From Spirochaetales bacterium (GTDB lineage Bacteria > Spirochaetota > Spirochaetia > Sphaerochaetales > Sphaerochaetaceae): 24,783 nt of DNA. The translations under genes were made by a program, and so were the position numbers. Location: NCBI GenBank assembly GCA_022784805.1, contig JALFYG010000150.1:1-24783 (forward strand), written 5' to 3'. The notes below the pieces were generated by a model. The model saw only the letters and a program-made list of their open reading frames with translations, did not search any database and was not told the DNA's origin. This document shows positions 14,515 to 22,375 of this stretch, in pieces. Within the stretch, counting starts at the first letter, position 1. Every line of letters starts with the position of its first letter.

Positions 14515-15672
14515 ATGGATAAAGTAAAATCAGAAGCATCTCTCACTTTTTGGGAGGGCGCGGGGATAATTGTCGGCCACGGTGTGGGTTCCGGAGTCTT
14601 GGCTGTTCCATACCTTGCATCACGTAATAGCTGGCAGAGTTTTGTAGTAATAATTGTCGTTGCATACCTTGTGAATCTTATTCTTCACTATATGATAGCT
14701 GAGCTGAGCCTCAATAATGGCGGAGGACAGTTTATTACCATATTTGAGAATGAACTCTTCAAAGGAAAGATCGGTAAGTATCTTTCTTGGGGAGCCTTCG
14801 CTATCATGGGGTTCTCTGTCCTTATTAATATAGCTGGCTTTATTAGTGGAGGAGGTGCTGTATTCTCATCTTGGTTCGGCCTTCCTGTCTGGGCATCCCA
14901 GTTCTTATATTTCTTCATCTGTTCCATGGTAGTCTATTTTGGAATGAAAGCCGTGGGTATATGTGAGAAGATATCTGTATTCTCCATGGTAGGCGTTGTG
15001 TTCATACTCTTTGTCTCTGTAATGAGAGGAGAAAAAGAAGCTCTTCCATCACACTTCGTCGCCCCATCAAACATCCTTGCTCTCTATGGAATGGTCGCCT
15101 TTGCCCTCTCTGCTGTAATGAGTGTTCCACAGGTTGTGAAGGGCTTTAATGGAGACGCGAAGAAGATCAAGGCATCCATTGCAGCCGGTACAGGTCTCAA
15201 TGTCTTTCTTATAGTGGTCATCACTTTCATGACTCTCATTGGAAGCGGAAGTTCCATATCCCAGGATGGTGCCTTGGTTGACCTGTCAAGAAAGCTTGGA
15301 GGCTGGGTGGGAGTCATCGGTTATATCTTCTCTCTTCTTGCACTTTCCACATCCTTCTGGGCAAACTCTCTTAATTTGAGAGACATTGTCTCAGAAAAGA
15401 CAGGACTATCAAGAAAGATGAGCTGGCTCTTGGCCACAATCCCTTGTCTTGTTCTTGCACTTCTGGGTTTGGAGGGTTTTGTGGGCTTTACCCGTATTGC
15501 AGGAGTAATACAGGTAATAACAGGGCTTGGAGTTATTTTTGCTTACCATTTGTCGAGAAAAAGAGTGGGAAACAGCCCGATCTGCTCATTCTTCGGAACT
15601 CTGCCATTTCAGATCATTGTTGTCATAGGGGCCCTTGCTTCAACTATAGGGTCATTAATAAAGGTAGTTTGA
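14515..15672 (+). CDS. Amino acid permease of the aromatic/hydroxy amino acid type
   Basis: Secondary transporter with about eleven hydrophobic segments in 385 residues, resembling the TyrP/Mtr/TnaB and AAAP group of amino-acid:proton symporters. The opening FWEGAGIIVGHGVGSGVLAVPYLAS is the family's first-helix pattern (G..GSG.LA.PY). PQVVKGFNGDAKKIKASI and LALSTSFWANSLNLRD are typical middle and late stretches. I start at the ATG at 14515, just before the first helix; an AAGGGG lies 13 bases upstream, longer spacing than usual. An upstream in-frame ATG at 14365 would put 50 residues antisense to the FtsH-like gene and is rejected. It leads a three-gene run with the next gene one base away. 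The substrate is not certain. Confidence 0.82.
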   Translation: MDKVKSEASLTFWEGAGIIVGHGVGSGVLAVPYLASRNSWQSFVVIIVVAYLVNLILHYMIAELSLNNGGGQFITIFENELFKGKIGKYLSWGAFAIMGFSVLINIAGFISGGGAVFSSWFGLPVWASQFLYFFICSMVVYFGMKAVGICEKISVFSMVGVVFILFVSVMRGEKEALPSHFVAPSNILALYGMVAFALSAVMSVPQVVKGFNGDAKKIKASIAAGTGLNVFLIVVITFMTLIGSGSSISQDGALVDLSRKLGGWVGVIGYIFSLLALSTSFWANSLNLRDIVSEKTGLSRKMSWLLATIPCLVLALLGLEGFVGFTRIAGVIQVITGLGVIFAYHLSRKRVGNSPICSFFGTLPFQIIVVIGALASTIGSLIKVV

Positions 15673-15673
15673 T

Positions 15674-16447
15674 ATGAATGGTTTTAATGATGTTTCAATA
15701 GACAAGGTGGCTTCTACTATTCTTTCTCTACTGGGAGTAGAGAGAGAAAAAGAGATGGCAGCTGAAATTGAGAGTATTTCTTCTAATAAATGTGACAGAG
15801 TGATCATGTATAACCCAGACGCTGTTGCAGAGTGGATCTATGAAGCCCATAGAGATATGTTCTCTCCAATTCTCGAAAAGTGCAGTGTCAATATTGAAAT
15901 GCTCTCAATGGTTCCTCCTGTCACTCCCGTGTGCTTTGCATCCATGTATTCAGGGCTTCTTCCGGAGAAACATGGAATAAGGGAGTATGTGAAACCGGTG
16001 CTGAAATGTAAGACAGTCTTTGATGTACTCTCCGTGAAGGGAAAGAAGTGCGCCATAGTATCAACAGAAGGGGACTCTATATCAAAGATCTTTCTTGAGA
16101 GAAATATCGACTACTTTATCTACAAGACAAAAACGGAATGCAATGAGAAGGCATTATCTCTCATTGATGAAGATATCTACGATCTTATCGTGCTCTATAA
16201 TGGTGACTATGACCACTATATGCATCGTTTCACCCCCGAGGGAAAGAGAAGCCTGAAAGCTCTTCAGGAGAATATCGAGACATATTCAATGCTGATAGAT
16301 AGAGTGGAAGAGAAGTGGAAGGGACACTCCACTGCCATTGCCTTTGCTCCAGATCATGGCTGCCACAAATGGATGGGAATACTTGGAAACCATGGGGAAA
16401 TAATACCTAAGGATATGAATATTCGTCACTTTTGGAAATTTATCTAG
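15674..16447 (+). CDS. Small alkaline phosphatase superfamily protein (predicted phosphodiesterase/phosphatase)
   Basis: Cytoplasmic protein of 257 residues without a signal peptide. It carries the scattered metal-site motifs of the alkaline phosphatase/nucleotide pyrophosphatase superfamily: an Asp in NPDAVAEW (Asp49), the nucleophile region PPVTPVCFASMYSGLLPEKHGI (Thr84 likely nucleophile), YDHYMH (Asp180, His184), APDHG (Asp227, His228) and GNHGE (His240). All seven ligand positions expected for a two-zinc site seem present, so it is probably active, although much shorter than typical ENPP enzymes. The ATG is preceded by AAGGTAG at about 6 bases and begins one base after the permease stop. 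Its end lies 8 bases before the epimerase start. Substrate unknown; a sugar-phosphate or nucleotide-sugar ester would suit the neighbour. Confidence 0.75.
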   Translation: MNGFNDVSIDKVASTILSLLGVEREKEMAAEIESISSNKCDRVIMYNPDAVAEWIYEAHRDMFSPILEKCSVNIEMLSMVPPVTPVCFASMYSGLLPEKHGIREYVKPVLKCKTVFDVLSVKGKKCAIVSTEGDSISKIFLERNIDYFIYKTKTECNEKALSLIDEDIYDLIVLYNGDYDHYMHRFTPEGKRSLKALQENIETYSMLIDRVEEKWKGHSTAIAFAPDHGCHKWMGILGNHGEIIPKDMNIRHFWKFI

Positions 16448-16455
16448 AGAAAGAT

Positions 16456-17637
16456 ATGAATGCTGAAGCTTTAAAGAATGAATGTAGAGAGATGCTGGAG
16501 GATAATATCCTCTCCTTCTGGCTTAAACATGGAATGGACTGGGAGAATGGAGGAATCTATACAGCTCTAAATAGAGATGGATCTAGGCTGGATTCAGATA
16601 AATCCGTGTGGTTTCAAGGCCGTGCCCTTTGGACATTTTCCACTTCTTATCTTGAGTTAGGTAGAAAGAAAGAATATCTGGATGCTGCAGATAACTTGGT
16701 GCAGTTTATAGATAAGTACTGCTTCGATAGCGACGGACGGATGTTCTTTATTGTCTCCAAAGAGGGTAAGCCTGTGGTGAAGAGGCTGAGATACTTTTTC
16801 AGTGAAGCCTTCGCCATCATGGGATATGCTGCATATTCAAGGGCATCAGGTGACACCATTTATCGAGACAAGGCTTTTTCCTTATTTGAAAGAGTAGACT
16901 ACATGAGAAAGACTGAGGGTGTTCTTATTCCCAAGGTAAATCAAGAGACTGAGCCATCCATCTCTTTCGGTGGCCCCATGATTCTTATTAATGTACTTTC
17001 AGAGCTGAGAAAAGCATATCCGGAAAAAGAAGAGTGGTGCACTCAATATATTTCAGAACTAATTAGTGAGATTGAGAAATACTTTGTCAAAGATGACTTA
17101 AAGTGTGTCTTGGAGACAGTGGCACCTGACGGCTCTTTTATGAAGGACCACAATAGCGGAAGAATCATTAACCCAGGCCACGCCATTGAAGGAGCTTGGT
17201 TTATTATGAGTGAAGGGGTGTATAGAAACGACTCCCACTTAATAGAACTGGGAAAGAAAATTCTTGATTGGCATTGGGAGAAGGGCTGGGACAGAGAATA
17301 TGGTGGAGGCATCATCCAATATAGGGATGTATTGAATCTCCCTTTAAGCGAATATCACCAAGACATGAAATTCTGGTGGCCTCAGTGTGAGGCATCTATT
17401 GCTAATCTTCTCTCATTTGCTGTTACTAAAGAAAAGAAGTACCTAGAGCATTTTGAAGAGACAATGAAATATATCAAAGAAAGATTTGTGGACAAGGAAT
17501 ATGGTGAGTGGTTTGGATACTTTCATAGAGATGGAACTCTTTCTACTCCAGTGAAGGGGAACTTTTATAAAGGCCCATTTCATATACCAAGACTGTATTT
17601 AAAAATGATTGAAATTATTACATCTTTCTCTCTTTGA
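16456..17637 (+). CDS. AGE-family sugar 2-epimerase/isomerase
   Basis: Enzyme of the N-acylglucosamine 2-epimerase family ((alpha/alpha)6 barrel), which interconverts 2-epimers such as N-acetylglucosamine/N-acetylmannosamine, glucose/mannose or cellobiose units. Family motifs include GGIYTALNRDGSRLDSDKSVWFQGRALWTFS at the N-terminus (Arg56 of RALW), NPGHAIEGAWF with the first catalytic His, EYHQDMKFWWPQCEA, and KGPFHIPR with the second catalytic His near the C-terminus. It has 393 residues, the usual length. I prefer the ATG at 16456 to a TTG at 16432 that overlaps the upstream gene. It is the third gene of the run and no terminator is obvious downstream, apart from a weak ACCGA...TCGGT pairing at 17643-17675. 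The specific sugar is not readable. Confidence 0.87.
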   Translation: MNAEALKNECREMLEDNILSFWLKHGMDWENGGIYTALNRDGSRLDSDKSVWFQGRALWTFSTSYLELGRKKEYLDAADNLVQFIDKYCFDSDGRMFFIVSKEGKPVVKRLRYFFSEAFAIMGYAAYSRASGDTIYRDKAFSLFERVDYMRKTEGVLIPKVNQETEPSISFGGPMILINVLSELRKAYPEKEEWCTQYISELISEIEKYFVKDDLKCVLETVAPDGSFMKDHNSGRIINPGHAIEGAWFIMSEGVYRNDSHLIELGKKILDWHWEKGWDREYGGGIIQYRDVLNLPLSEYHQDMKFWWPQCEASIANLLSFAVTKEKKYLEHFEETMKYIKERFVDKEYGEWFGYFHRDGTLSTPVKGNFYKGPFHIPRLYLKMIEIITSFSL

Positions 17638-17771
17638 TTTAAACCGATAGTGTTTATTTAAGGTTTTAATTCGGTAGTTATTTTATATTGTGAAAGTTTA
17701 TATTTAGCTATTTATTGGTTTTTGTGTTTTGTGTTAAGACCCTGATGGCCTAATTGTCGCGCAATAAAAAC

Positions 17772-17799
17772 TTGCAAATTTGCGTATGTGAGTTAAAAT
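17772..17799 (+). promoter_or_regulatory. Promoter of the lacI-led operon
   Basis: TTGCAA (17772-17777), 16-base spacer, TAAAAT (17794-17799), with start predicted near 17806. A 10-base palindrome GCAAATTTGC (17774-17783) overlaps the -35 box and could be a second regulator site. Confidence 0.6.
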
Positions 17800-17805
17800 A
17801 AATAT

Positions 17806-17826
17806 TGGGAACGTTCCCAGTTCCCA
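17806..17826 (+). promoter_or_regulatory. LacI-family operator at the transcription start, plus a repeated half-site
   Basis: TGGGAACGTTCCCA (17806-17819) is a perfect 14-base palindrome with the central CG typical of LacI-family operators. GTTCCCA is then repeated at 17820-17826. The palindrome begins 6 bases after the -10 box, so bound repressor would block transcription start. It lies between the promoter and the lacI start, which points to autoregulation of the whole operon. Confidence 0.8.
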
Positions 17827-17838
17827 TAGGAGTTTTTG

Positions 17839-18843
17839 TTGCCTACTATTATTGATGTCGCAAAGAGAGCAAATGTATCAAAGAGTACTGTAAGTAGGGT
17901 TCTTACAGGTGAAGGCAATGTGAGTAAAGAGAGCAGGGAAGCAGTTTTGAAAGCTGTAGAAGAGCTTAATTTTGTGAAGAACAGTGTTGCTTCTTCTATG
18001 AGAACTAGAAAATCCAAGACAGTTCTCTTGATTATTCCGGATATAACAAACAACTTCTGGTCTGAAGTATCTAAAGGTGCGCAGATTGTCTTGGACAAAA
18101 AGGGATACTCCTTGATGGTGGCTAATTCAGACTGGCAGAAAGAGAGAGAAGAGAGATATCTTCAACTTGCCATGGAGCATAAGGTTGATGCCGTGATGAT
18201 TAATGCTCCCGATATGGACATGGAAAAAGTGGCAAAGATGATCGATACTCCTATAGTTGTTTTAGGAGAAAGAAGCCATCAGATTCCTTTCCCAATAGTA
18301 GGTACAGATTCTTATAAAGCCATTAGAAAGGCCTTGGATTATGTTTATTCCAAAGGACATAAAAAGATAGCAATCGTTTTGTCTTCCTCCTTTGATAGTG
18401 AAGGAACCAAGAATAGTACTAAATATAGATCCTACTGTGATTGGATGGAAGAAAAGAAACTTGAAGTAAAAGAAGACTGGATTATCAAGCTTCCTTTGTC
18501 CATCGATGGAGGAAAGAGCCTTTTCTCTATTTGGAAAGAGATGAAAGATAAGCCCTCTGTCATCCTGACAGGAAATGACTTGGTGGCGGTAGGGTTTGCC
18601 AAAAGTTCAAGCGAGAATGGGGTAAAGGTGCCTAGTGATGTTTCCCTGATTGGGTTTGACGATATTCCATTGGTTGGTCTTATGAGTCCTGGAATAACCA
18701 CACTTCAAAAGCCAAAAAGTGAGATAGGTGCTATAGCTGCAGAAAGAATACTTGAGATGCTTGAGGGAAAAGAAGTTCCTGACAGGACTCTCTTGGATTC
18801 TCTTTTGATCCAGCGTGAATCAGTAAAAGGAGAAGAAGAGTGA
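17839..18843 (+). CDS. LacI-family transcriptional regulator
   Basis: DNA-binding repressor with an N-terminal helix-turn-helix (PTIIDVAKRANVSKSTVSRVL, residues 2-22) and a hinge region (NSVASSMRTRKS). A periplasmic-binding-like effector domain follows (TVLLIIPDITNNFWSEVSKGAQ; VVLGERSHQIPFPIVGTDSYKA; VSLIGFDDIPLVGLMSPGITTL). It has 334 residues, normal length. Two TTG codons are available at 17836 and 17839; the second has AGGAG 6 bases upstream and gives the standard MPTI.DVA beginning, so I choose it. The weak TTG start fits a low-level regulator. Its stop overlaps the next gene (GTGA), so it is co-transcribed with the genes it probably controls. The effector is presumably the transported compound or a breakdown product. 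Confidence 0.92.
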   Translation: MPTIIDVAKRANVSKSTVSRVLTGEGNVSKESREAVLKAVEELNFVKNSVASSMRTRKSKTVLLIIPDITNNFWSEVSKGAQIVLDKKGYSLMVANSDWQKEREERYLQLAMEHKVDAVMINAPDMDMEKVAKMIDTPIVVLGERSHQIPFPIVGTDSYKAIRKALDYVYSKGHKKIAIVLSSSFDSEGTKNSTKYRSYCDWMEEKKLEVKEDWIIKLPLSIDGGKSLFSIWKEMKDKPSVILTGNDLVAVGFAKSSSENGVKVPSDVSLIGFDDIPLVGLMSPGITTLQKPKSEIGAIAAERILEMLEGKEVPDRTLLDSLLIQRESVKGEEE

Positions 18844-20210
18844 ATCTAAAAGAAACAAAGATTCTTGCCCCTTGTGGGATACTTGGATATGGATTTCCAG
18901 ATAGCTCTTTTAGATATGGGCTTGACGATAATCCTGATGCCATAATAGTAGACGCAGGTAGTACAGATGCCGGTCCTCATAAACTTGGAGCCAAGACGGC
19001 AATTGTAAGTAGAATCGCTGCAAAGAAAGATTTAAAGCGCATCATTGGCGGCGGGATTGAAAAGAGTATTCCTGTAATAATCAGCTCTGCTGGCGGAAGT
19101 GGCGGAAAGGAACATGTGGAATGGACACTTTCCATTATCAAAGAGCTTTTTGAAGACGAAAAATGGCCTGATTTAAAAACAGCAGTCATCTGGGCTGATA
19201 TCCCAAACGATGCCATTATTGATGCTTTGGATAAAGGCCTTGTGGCTCCTATGGGTGATAATATTCCACCTTTGACTAAAGAAAAACTCTTGGAGTCTAC
19301 AGGTGTTGTGGCCCAAATGGGATATGAACCGATTTTGAAGGCACTGGAGGAAGGGTATCAACTTCTAATTGTAGGAAGAGCTTATGATCCAGCTCCTTTT
19401 GCTGCTTTAGGTGTTTTTAAGGGCCATGATTTGGGATTAAGTTATCATCTGGGAAAGGTATTGGAGTGTGGAGCTCTCTCATGTGATCCTGGTACAACCA
19501 AAGATTGTATGATGGGAGTATTGGGTGATGACTACTTTGATGTTTATCCTACATCTCCTACACGTAAATGCACCACACTTAGTGTTGCAGCTCATACTTT
19601 CTATGAGAAGGATCACCCTTATATCTTGCATGGACCAGGATGCATCATGGATCTTTCCCGTTGCACTTTTAAAGAAGTGGCAAAAAACAGAATCAGAGTA
19701 CAGGGAAGTGAGATAAAACCAAGTGATGGGTATTGGATTAAGCTTGAAGGTGCAAGAAAGGTTGCTTACAGAACCTTTGTTGTTGCAGGAGTAAGAGATC
19801 CTCTTCTGATTAGCAAGGTAAAGGAAGTTGAAGCTTTAGTGGAAGAGAGTGTAAGAGAGCAATATAGTGAAATTGATCCATCTTCCTACAAAATCAACTT
19901 CTTAAACTATGGCATAGATGGAGTAATGGGGGACTTGGAGCCTCTGAAAGATGTTCCACATGAAATATGTGTTCTCTTTGAAGTATTGGCACCAACTCAA
20001 GAAACTGCCTCTGCCCTATGTGCATCTCTACGCTCTACGTTTATGCACTACGGTTATGAAGGAAGAAAATCCACTGCTGGTAATCTTGCATTCCCTTATG
20101 CACCAAGCGATGTGGAGTTTGGAGCTGTATATGAGTTTTCTGTCTATCACTTGATGAAAGTTGATTCTCCTCTCTCCTTTTTCCCAATAGAAGAGTGGAA
20201 AGCGAGGTAG
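18840..20210 (+). CDS. AtuA-like (DUF1446) family protein
   Basis: Cytoplasmic protein of 456 residues of the acyclic terpene utilisation AtuA/DUF1446 family, whose reaction is not established. Recognisable stretches are the start APCGILGYGFPDSSFRYGL, DAIIVDAGSTDAGP, the glycine-rich SSAGGSGGKEHVEWT, GRAYDPAPFAALGVFKG, LECGALSCDPGT, and a C-terminal part containing NYGIDGVMGDLEP. It starts with a GTG that overlaps the lacI stop; AAGGAG lies 8 bases upstream. A DUF4387 gene follows two bases after its stop. The two families often occur side by side or fused, which suggests one complex. Here they sit with a carbohydrate-type importer rather than with geranyl-CoA carboxylase genes, so a terpene role is unlikely. 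Confidence 0.85.
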   Translation: MNLKETKILAPCGILGYGFPDSSFRYGLDDNPDAIIVDAGSTDAGPHKLGAKTAIVSRIAAKKDLKRIIGGGIEKSIPVIISSAGGSGGKEHVEWTLSIIKELFEDEKWPDLKTAVIWADIPNDAIIDALDKGLVAPMGDNIPPLTKEKLLESTGVVAQMGYEPILKALEEGYQLLIVGRAYDPAPFAALGVFKGHDLGLSYHLGKVLECGALSCDPGTTKDCMMGVLGDDYFDVYPTSPTRKCTTLSVAAHTFYEKDHPYILHGPGCIMDLSRCTFKEVAKNRIRVQGSEIKPSDGYWIKLEGARKVAYRTFVVAGVRDPLLISKVKEVEALVEESVREQYSEIDPSSYKINFLNYGIDGVMGDLEPLKDVPHEICVLFEVLAPTQETASALCASLRSTFMHYGYEGRKSTAGNLAFPYAPSDVEFGAVYEFSVYHLMKVDSPLSFFPIEEWKAR

Positions 20211-20212
20211 AA

Positions 20213-20524
20213 ATGGAAAGACTAGTTGATTTGGCAAAGATGATCAGAAGTAAGAATAGTGGTCCTTTTCTTATTACTCTTGATGTGCTTTTTTCAGAAG
20301 AGAAGAACTATAAAAGAGTAAAGGATAGCGGCGTAATAAACAAAGAGACTATTGAGAGGGCATATCATCTCTCTCCAGGCCAGCTTTTGGACATTGTATT
20401 CTTTGATTCCGCTCTTGGCGTGAAGATTACTTATGAAAGAACAATTTCCTCTGGCACCAGTGGAGATAGAGATGTGTATGGTGCTCAACAACATGGTCCT
20501 TTGATGGAGATTTTGATTCCATAA
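20213..20524 (+). CDS. DUF4387 family protein, partner of AtuA
   Basis: Small cytoplasmic protein of 103 residues matching DUF4387: LAKMIRSKNSGPFLITLDVLF at the start, and the C-terminal SGDRDVYGAQQHGPLMEILIP, which is the most conserved part of that family. Function unknown; it is the usual companion of AtuA-like proteins. I start at the ATG at 20213, with GAGG five bases upstream; an upstream GTG at 20195 would overlap the AtuA gene and has no better signal. The gap to the permease gene is 17 bases. Confidence 0.85.
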   Translation: MERLVDLAKMIRSKNSGPFLITLDVLFSEEKNYKRVKDSGVINKETIERAYHLSPGQLLDIVFFDSALGVKITYERTISSGTSGDRDVYGAQQHGPLMEILIP

Positions 20525-20541
20525 AAAAGGGGAGAGGTTAT

Positions 20542-21477
20542 ATGAGGAAAAAAGGAAAGGCAGAAGAATTACTAGTAACACCTAAGAGAAGTCTTTGGCA
20601 GAGACTTAAAAGTGAGAAGCTTTTATATCTTATGCTTCTCCCGACACTTGTTTATTTCATCATTTTCAGGTGTTGGCCTATTCTCAACATGCGCCTTGCC
20701 TTTTTCCAGTTTAAAGCTAAGGGAGATTGGCCTTTTGTGGGCTTGAAGTATTTCAAGATGATATTCTCTTCCCCAGGATTTGGGCAGATCATGAAGAATA
20801 CTCTTGTAATAAGCTTCATGAAGTATATCCTTCTCTTCCCATTCTTCATTGTATTTGCCATTGTTCTCAGCGAAGTAAGAAGTAATGAATATAGAAAGTA
20901 TGTGCAGGTCGTATCATATCTTCCTCACTTCTTGTCTTGGGTTGTAATTGCTGGTATTTGGATCAACGCTCTTTCTTTGGATGGAGGAGTAAACCAAATT
21001 CTTTCTCTCTTTGGAATGAAGGGCATCGACTTCATGACAGACAAGGGAAAGATCCGATGGATATTGATGATTTGTGAAGGATGGAGAAGCCTTGGTTGGG
21101 ATTCCATTATCTTTTATACAACTATTATAGCCATCGACCAATCATTATATGAAGCAGCACGAATTGATGGCGCCGGAAGACTCCAGATAATCAGATACGT
21201 GGTTCTTCCTGCCTTGGTTACTCCAGCTGTCACTATGTTTATTCTCAATCTTGGATTCTTCCTCAATGCAGGCTTTGACCAAGTGTTCAACTTCTCAAAT
21301 GCTGCAGTACAGTCGAGAATCGATATCCTTGACACTTATATTTATCGAATCGGTATTGAAGGAGGCCAATACTCTCTTGCTACGGCAGTAAGTCTTATTA
21401 AGGGTGTAGTGGGAATGCTCTTGGTACTTGGTACTCACTTCGTGTCGAAGAAATTGACAGGTAAGGGGGTGTGGTGA
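20542..21477 (+). CDS. ABC sugar transporter permease, LplB/YteP type
   Basis: Inner-membrane permease (MalF-like BPD_transp_1) of the LplB/YteP group, which imports oligosaccharides or glycosides. The N-terminus is typical (LYLMLLPTLVYFIIFRCWPILNMRLAF). The EAA loop that docks on the ATPase reads YEAARIDGAGRLQIIRYVVLP. Six hydrophobic segments fit within 311 residues. GGAGAGG lies upstream of the ATG. Its stop overlaps the start of the second permease (TGATG). Confidence 0.9.
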   Translation: MRKKGKAEELLVTPKRSLWQRLKSEKLLYLMLLPTLVYFIIFRCWPILNMRLAFFQFKAKGDWPFVGLKYFKMIFSSPGFGQIMKNTLVISFMKYILLFPFFIVFAIVLSEVRSNEYRKYVQVVSYLPHFLSWVVIAGIWINALSLDGGVNQILSLFGMKGIDFMTDKGKIRWILMICEGWRSLGWDSIIFYTTIIAIDQSLYEAARIDGAGRLQIIRYVVLPALVTPAVTMFILNLGFFLNAGFDQVFNFSNAAVQSRIDILDTYIYRIGIEGGQYSLATAVSLIKGVVGMLLVLGTHFVSKKLTGKGVW

Positions 21478-22361
21478 TGAAAAAGAAATTATCTTTAAGC
21501 CAACTGATAATGGCAATAATACTTCTCATCTTAACTCTTACAATGATAATCCCAATACTGAATATCGCGGCAAAGTCATTTTCTGCACCGGAAGCATCCA
21601 GAACAATGTCCGGTCTTAGGATAATCCCCAAGGACTTTGATCTGTTTAACTATAAGATTGTGTTTTCTCATCCTATTTTGGTTCCGGCCATTATTAATAG
21701 TGTGATAATCACAGTGGTAGGAACTTTTATCAATATATTCTTGACCACTACAGCCGCTTATGTTTTGACTAGACCTAAACTTACCCTTAAGCGTCCTTTA
21801 ATGGTGTTTTTCATCATAATGATGCTCTTTGATCCTGGAACTGTTCCTGAGTATTTAGTAGTGCAGAAAATAGGTTTGATGGGAAGTAAGTGGGCTGTAA
21901 TCCTTACTACAGCTGTCAATGTCTATTACCTGATTATTATGATGAGATACTTTGAATCAGTGCCTCATTCAATAGTCGAAGCATCTGTCATTGATGGATG
22001 TGGGAACATGAGAAGCCTCACAAGTATCTATCTTCCTTTGGCTAAATCAGGTGTCGCCACAATAACTATGTTCTATGCCGTTGTTAGATGGAACGAATAT
22101 TTCAGAGCTACTATTTACCTTACAAGAAAGAGCACAGACTCAGTCTTGCAAGTCATCTTAAGACAATTTGTTGTACTTGGAGACACTGTATCAATTCTTG
22201 GACAGCAGGCTCTATATGATTACAACGCAATAGCCAGAGCAGATTATGCCGCTCTGAAGGGTGCAACCATTATGGTGGCGATTATCCCTATCTTAATTCT
22301 TTATCCATTTGTACTTAAGTTCTACGCCAAGGATGCCCTTGCCGGTGGAATTAAAGAATAA
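21477..22361 (+). CDS. ABC sugar transporter permease, LplC/YtcP type
   Basis: Second permease (MalG-like) of the same importer. The N-terminal segment LIMAIILLILTLTMIIPILNIAAKSFS and the EAA loop VEASVIDGCGNMRSLTSIYLPLAKSG are recognisable, as is ALKGATIMVAIIPILILYPFVLKFYAKDALAGGIKE at the end. It has 294 residues with six hydrophobic segments. I start at the ATG at 21477, 7 bases after AAGGGGG; two GTGs just before it are too close to that site. It is translationally coupled to the upstream permease. No ATPase gene lies in the cluster up to the edge. Confidence 0.9.
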   Translation: MKKKLSLSQLIMAIILLILTLTMIIPILNIAAKSFSAPEASRTMSGLRIIPKDFDLFNYKIVFSHPILVPAIINSVIITVVGTFINIFLTTTAAYVLTRPKLTLKRPLMVFFIIMMLFDPGTVPEYLVVQKIGLMGSKWAVILTTAVNVYYLIIMMRYFESVPHSIVEASVIDGCGNMRSLTSIYLPLAKSGVATITMFYAVVRWNEYFRATIYLTRKSTDSVLQVILRQFVVLGDTVSILGQQALYDYNAIARADYAALKGATIMVAIIPILILYPFVLKFYAKDALAGGIKE

Positions 22362-22375
22362 AAAGGAGGAAAACT

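Noticed and set aside
14454..14546. A longer N-terminus for the FtsH-like ATPase
   Set aside because: The extra 31 residues overlap the divergent permease start and look non-coding; TM1 begins directly after the ATG at 14453.
17638..17771. Terminator after the AGE epimerase gene
   Set aside because: Only a 5-bp ACCGA/TCGGT pairing with a loop of over 20 bases was found (17643-17675), too weak to call.
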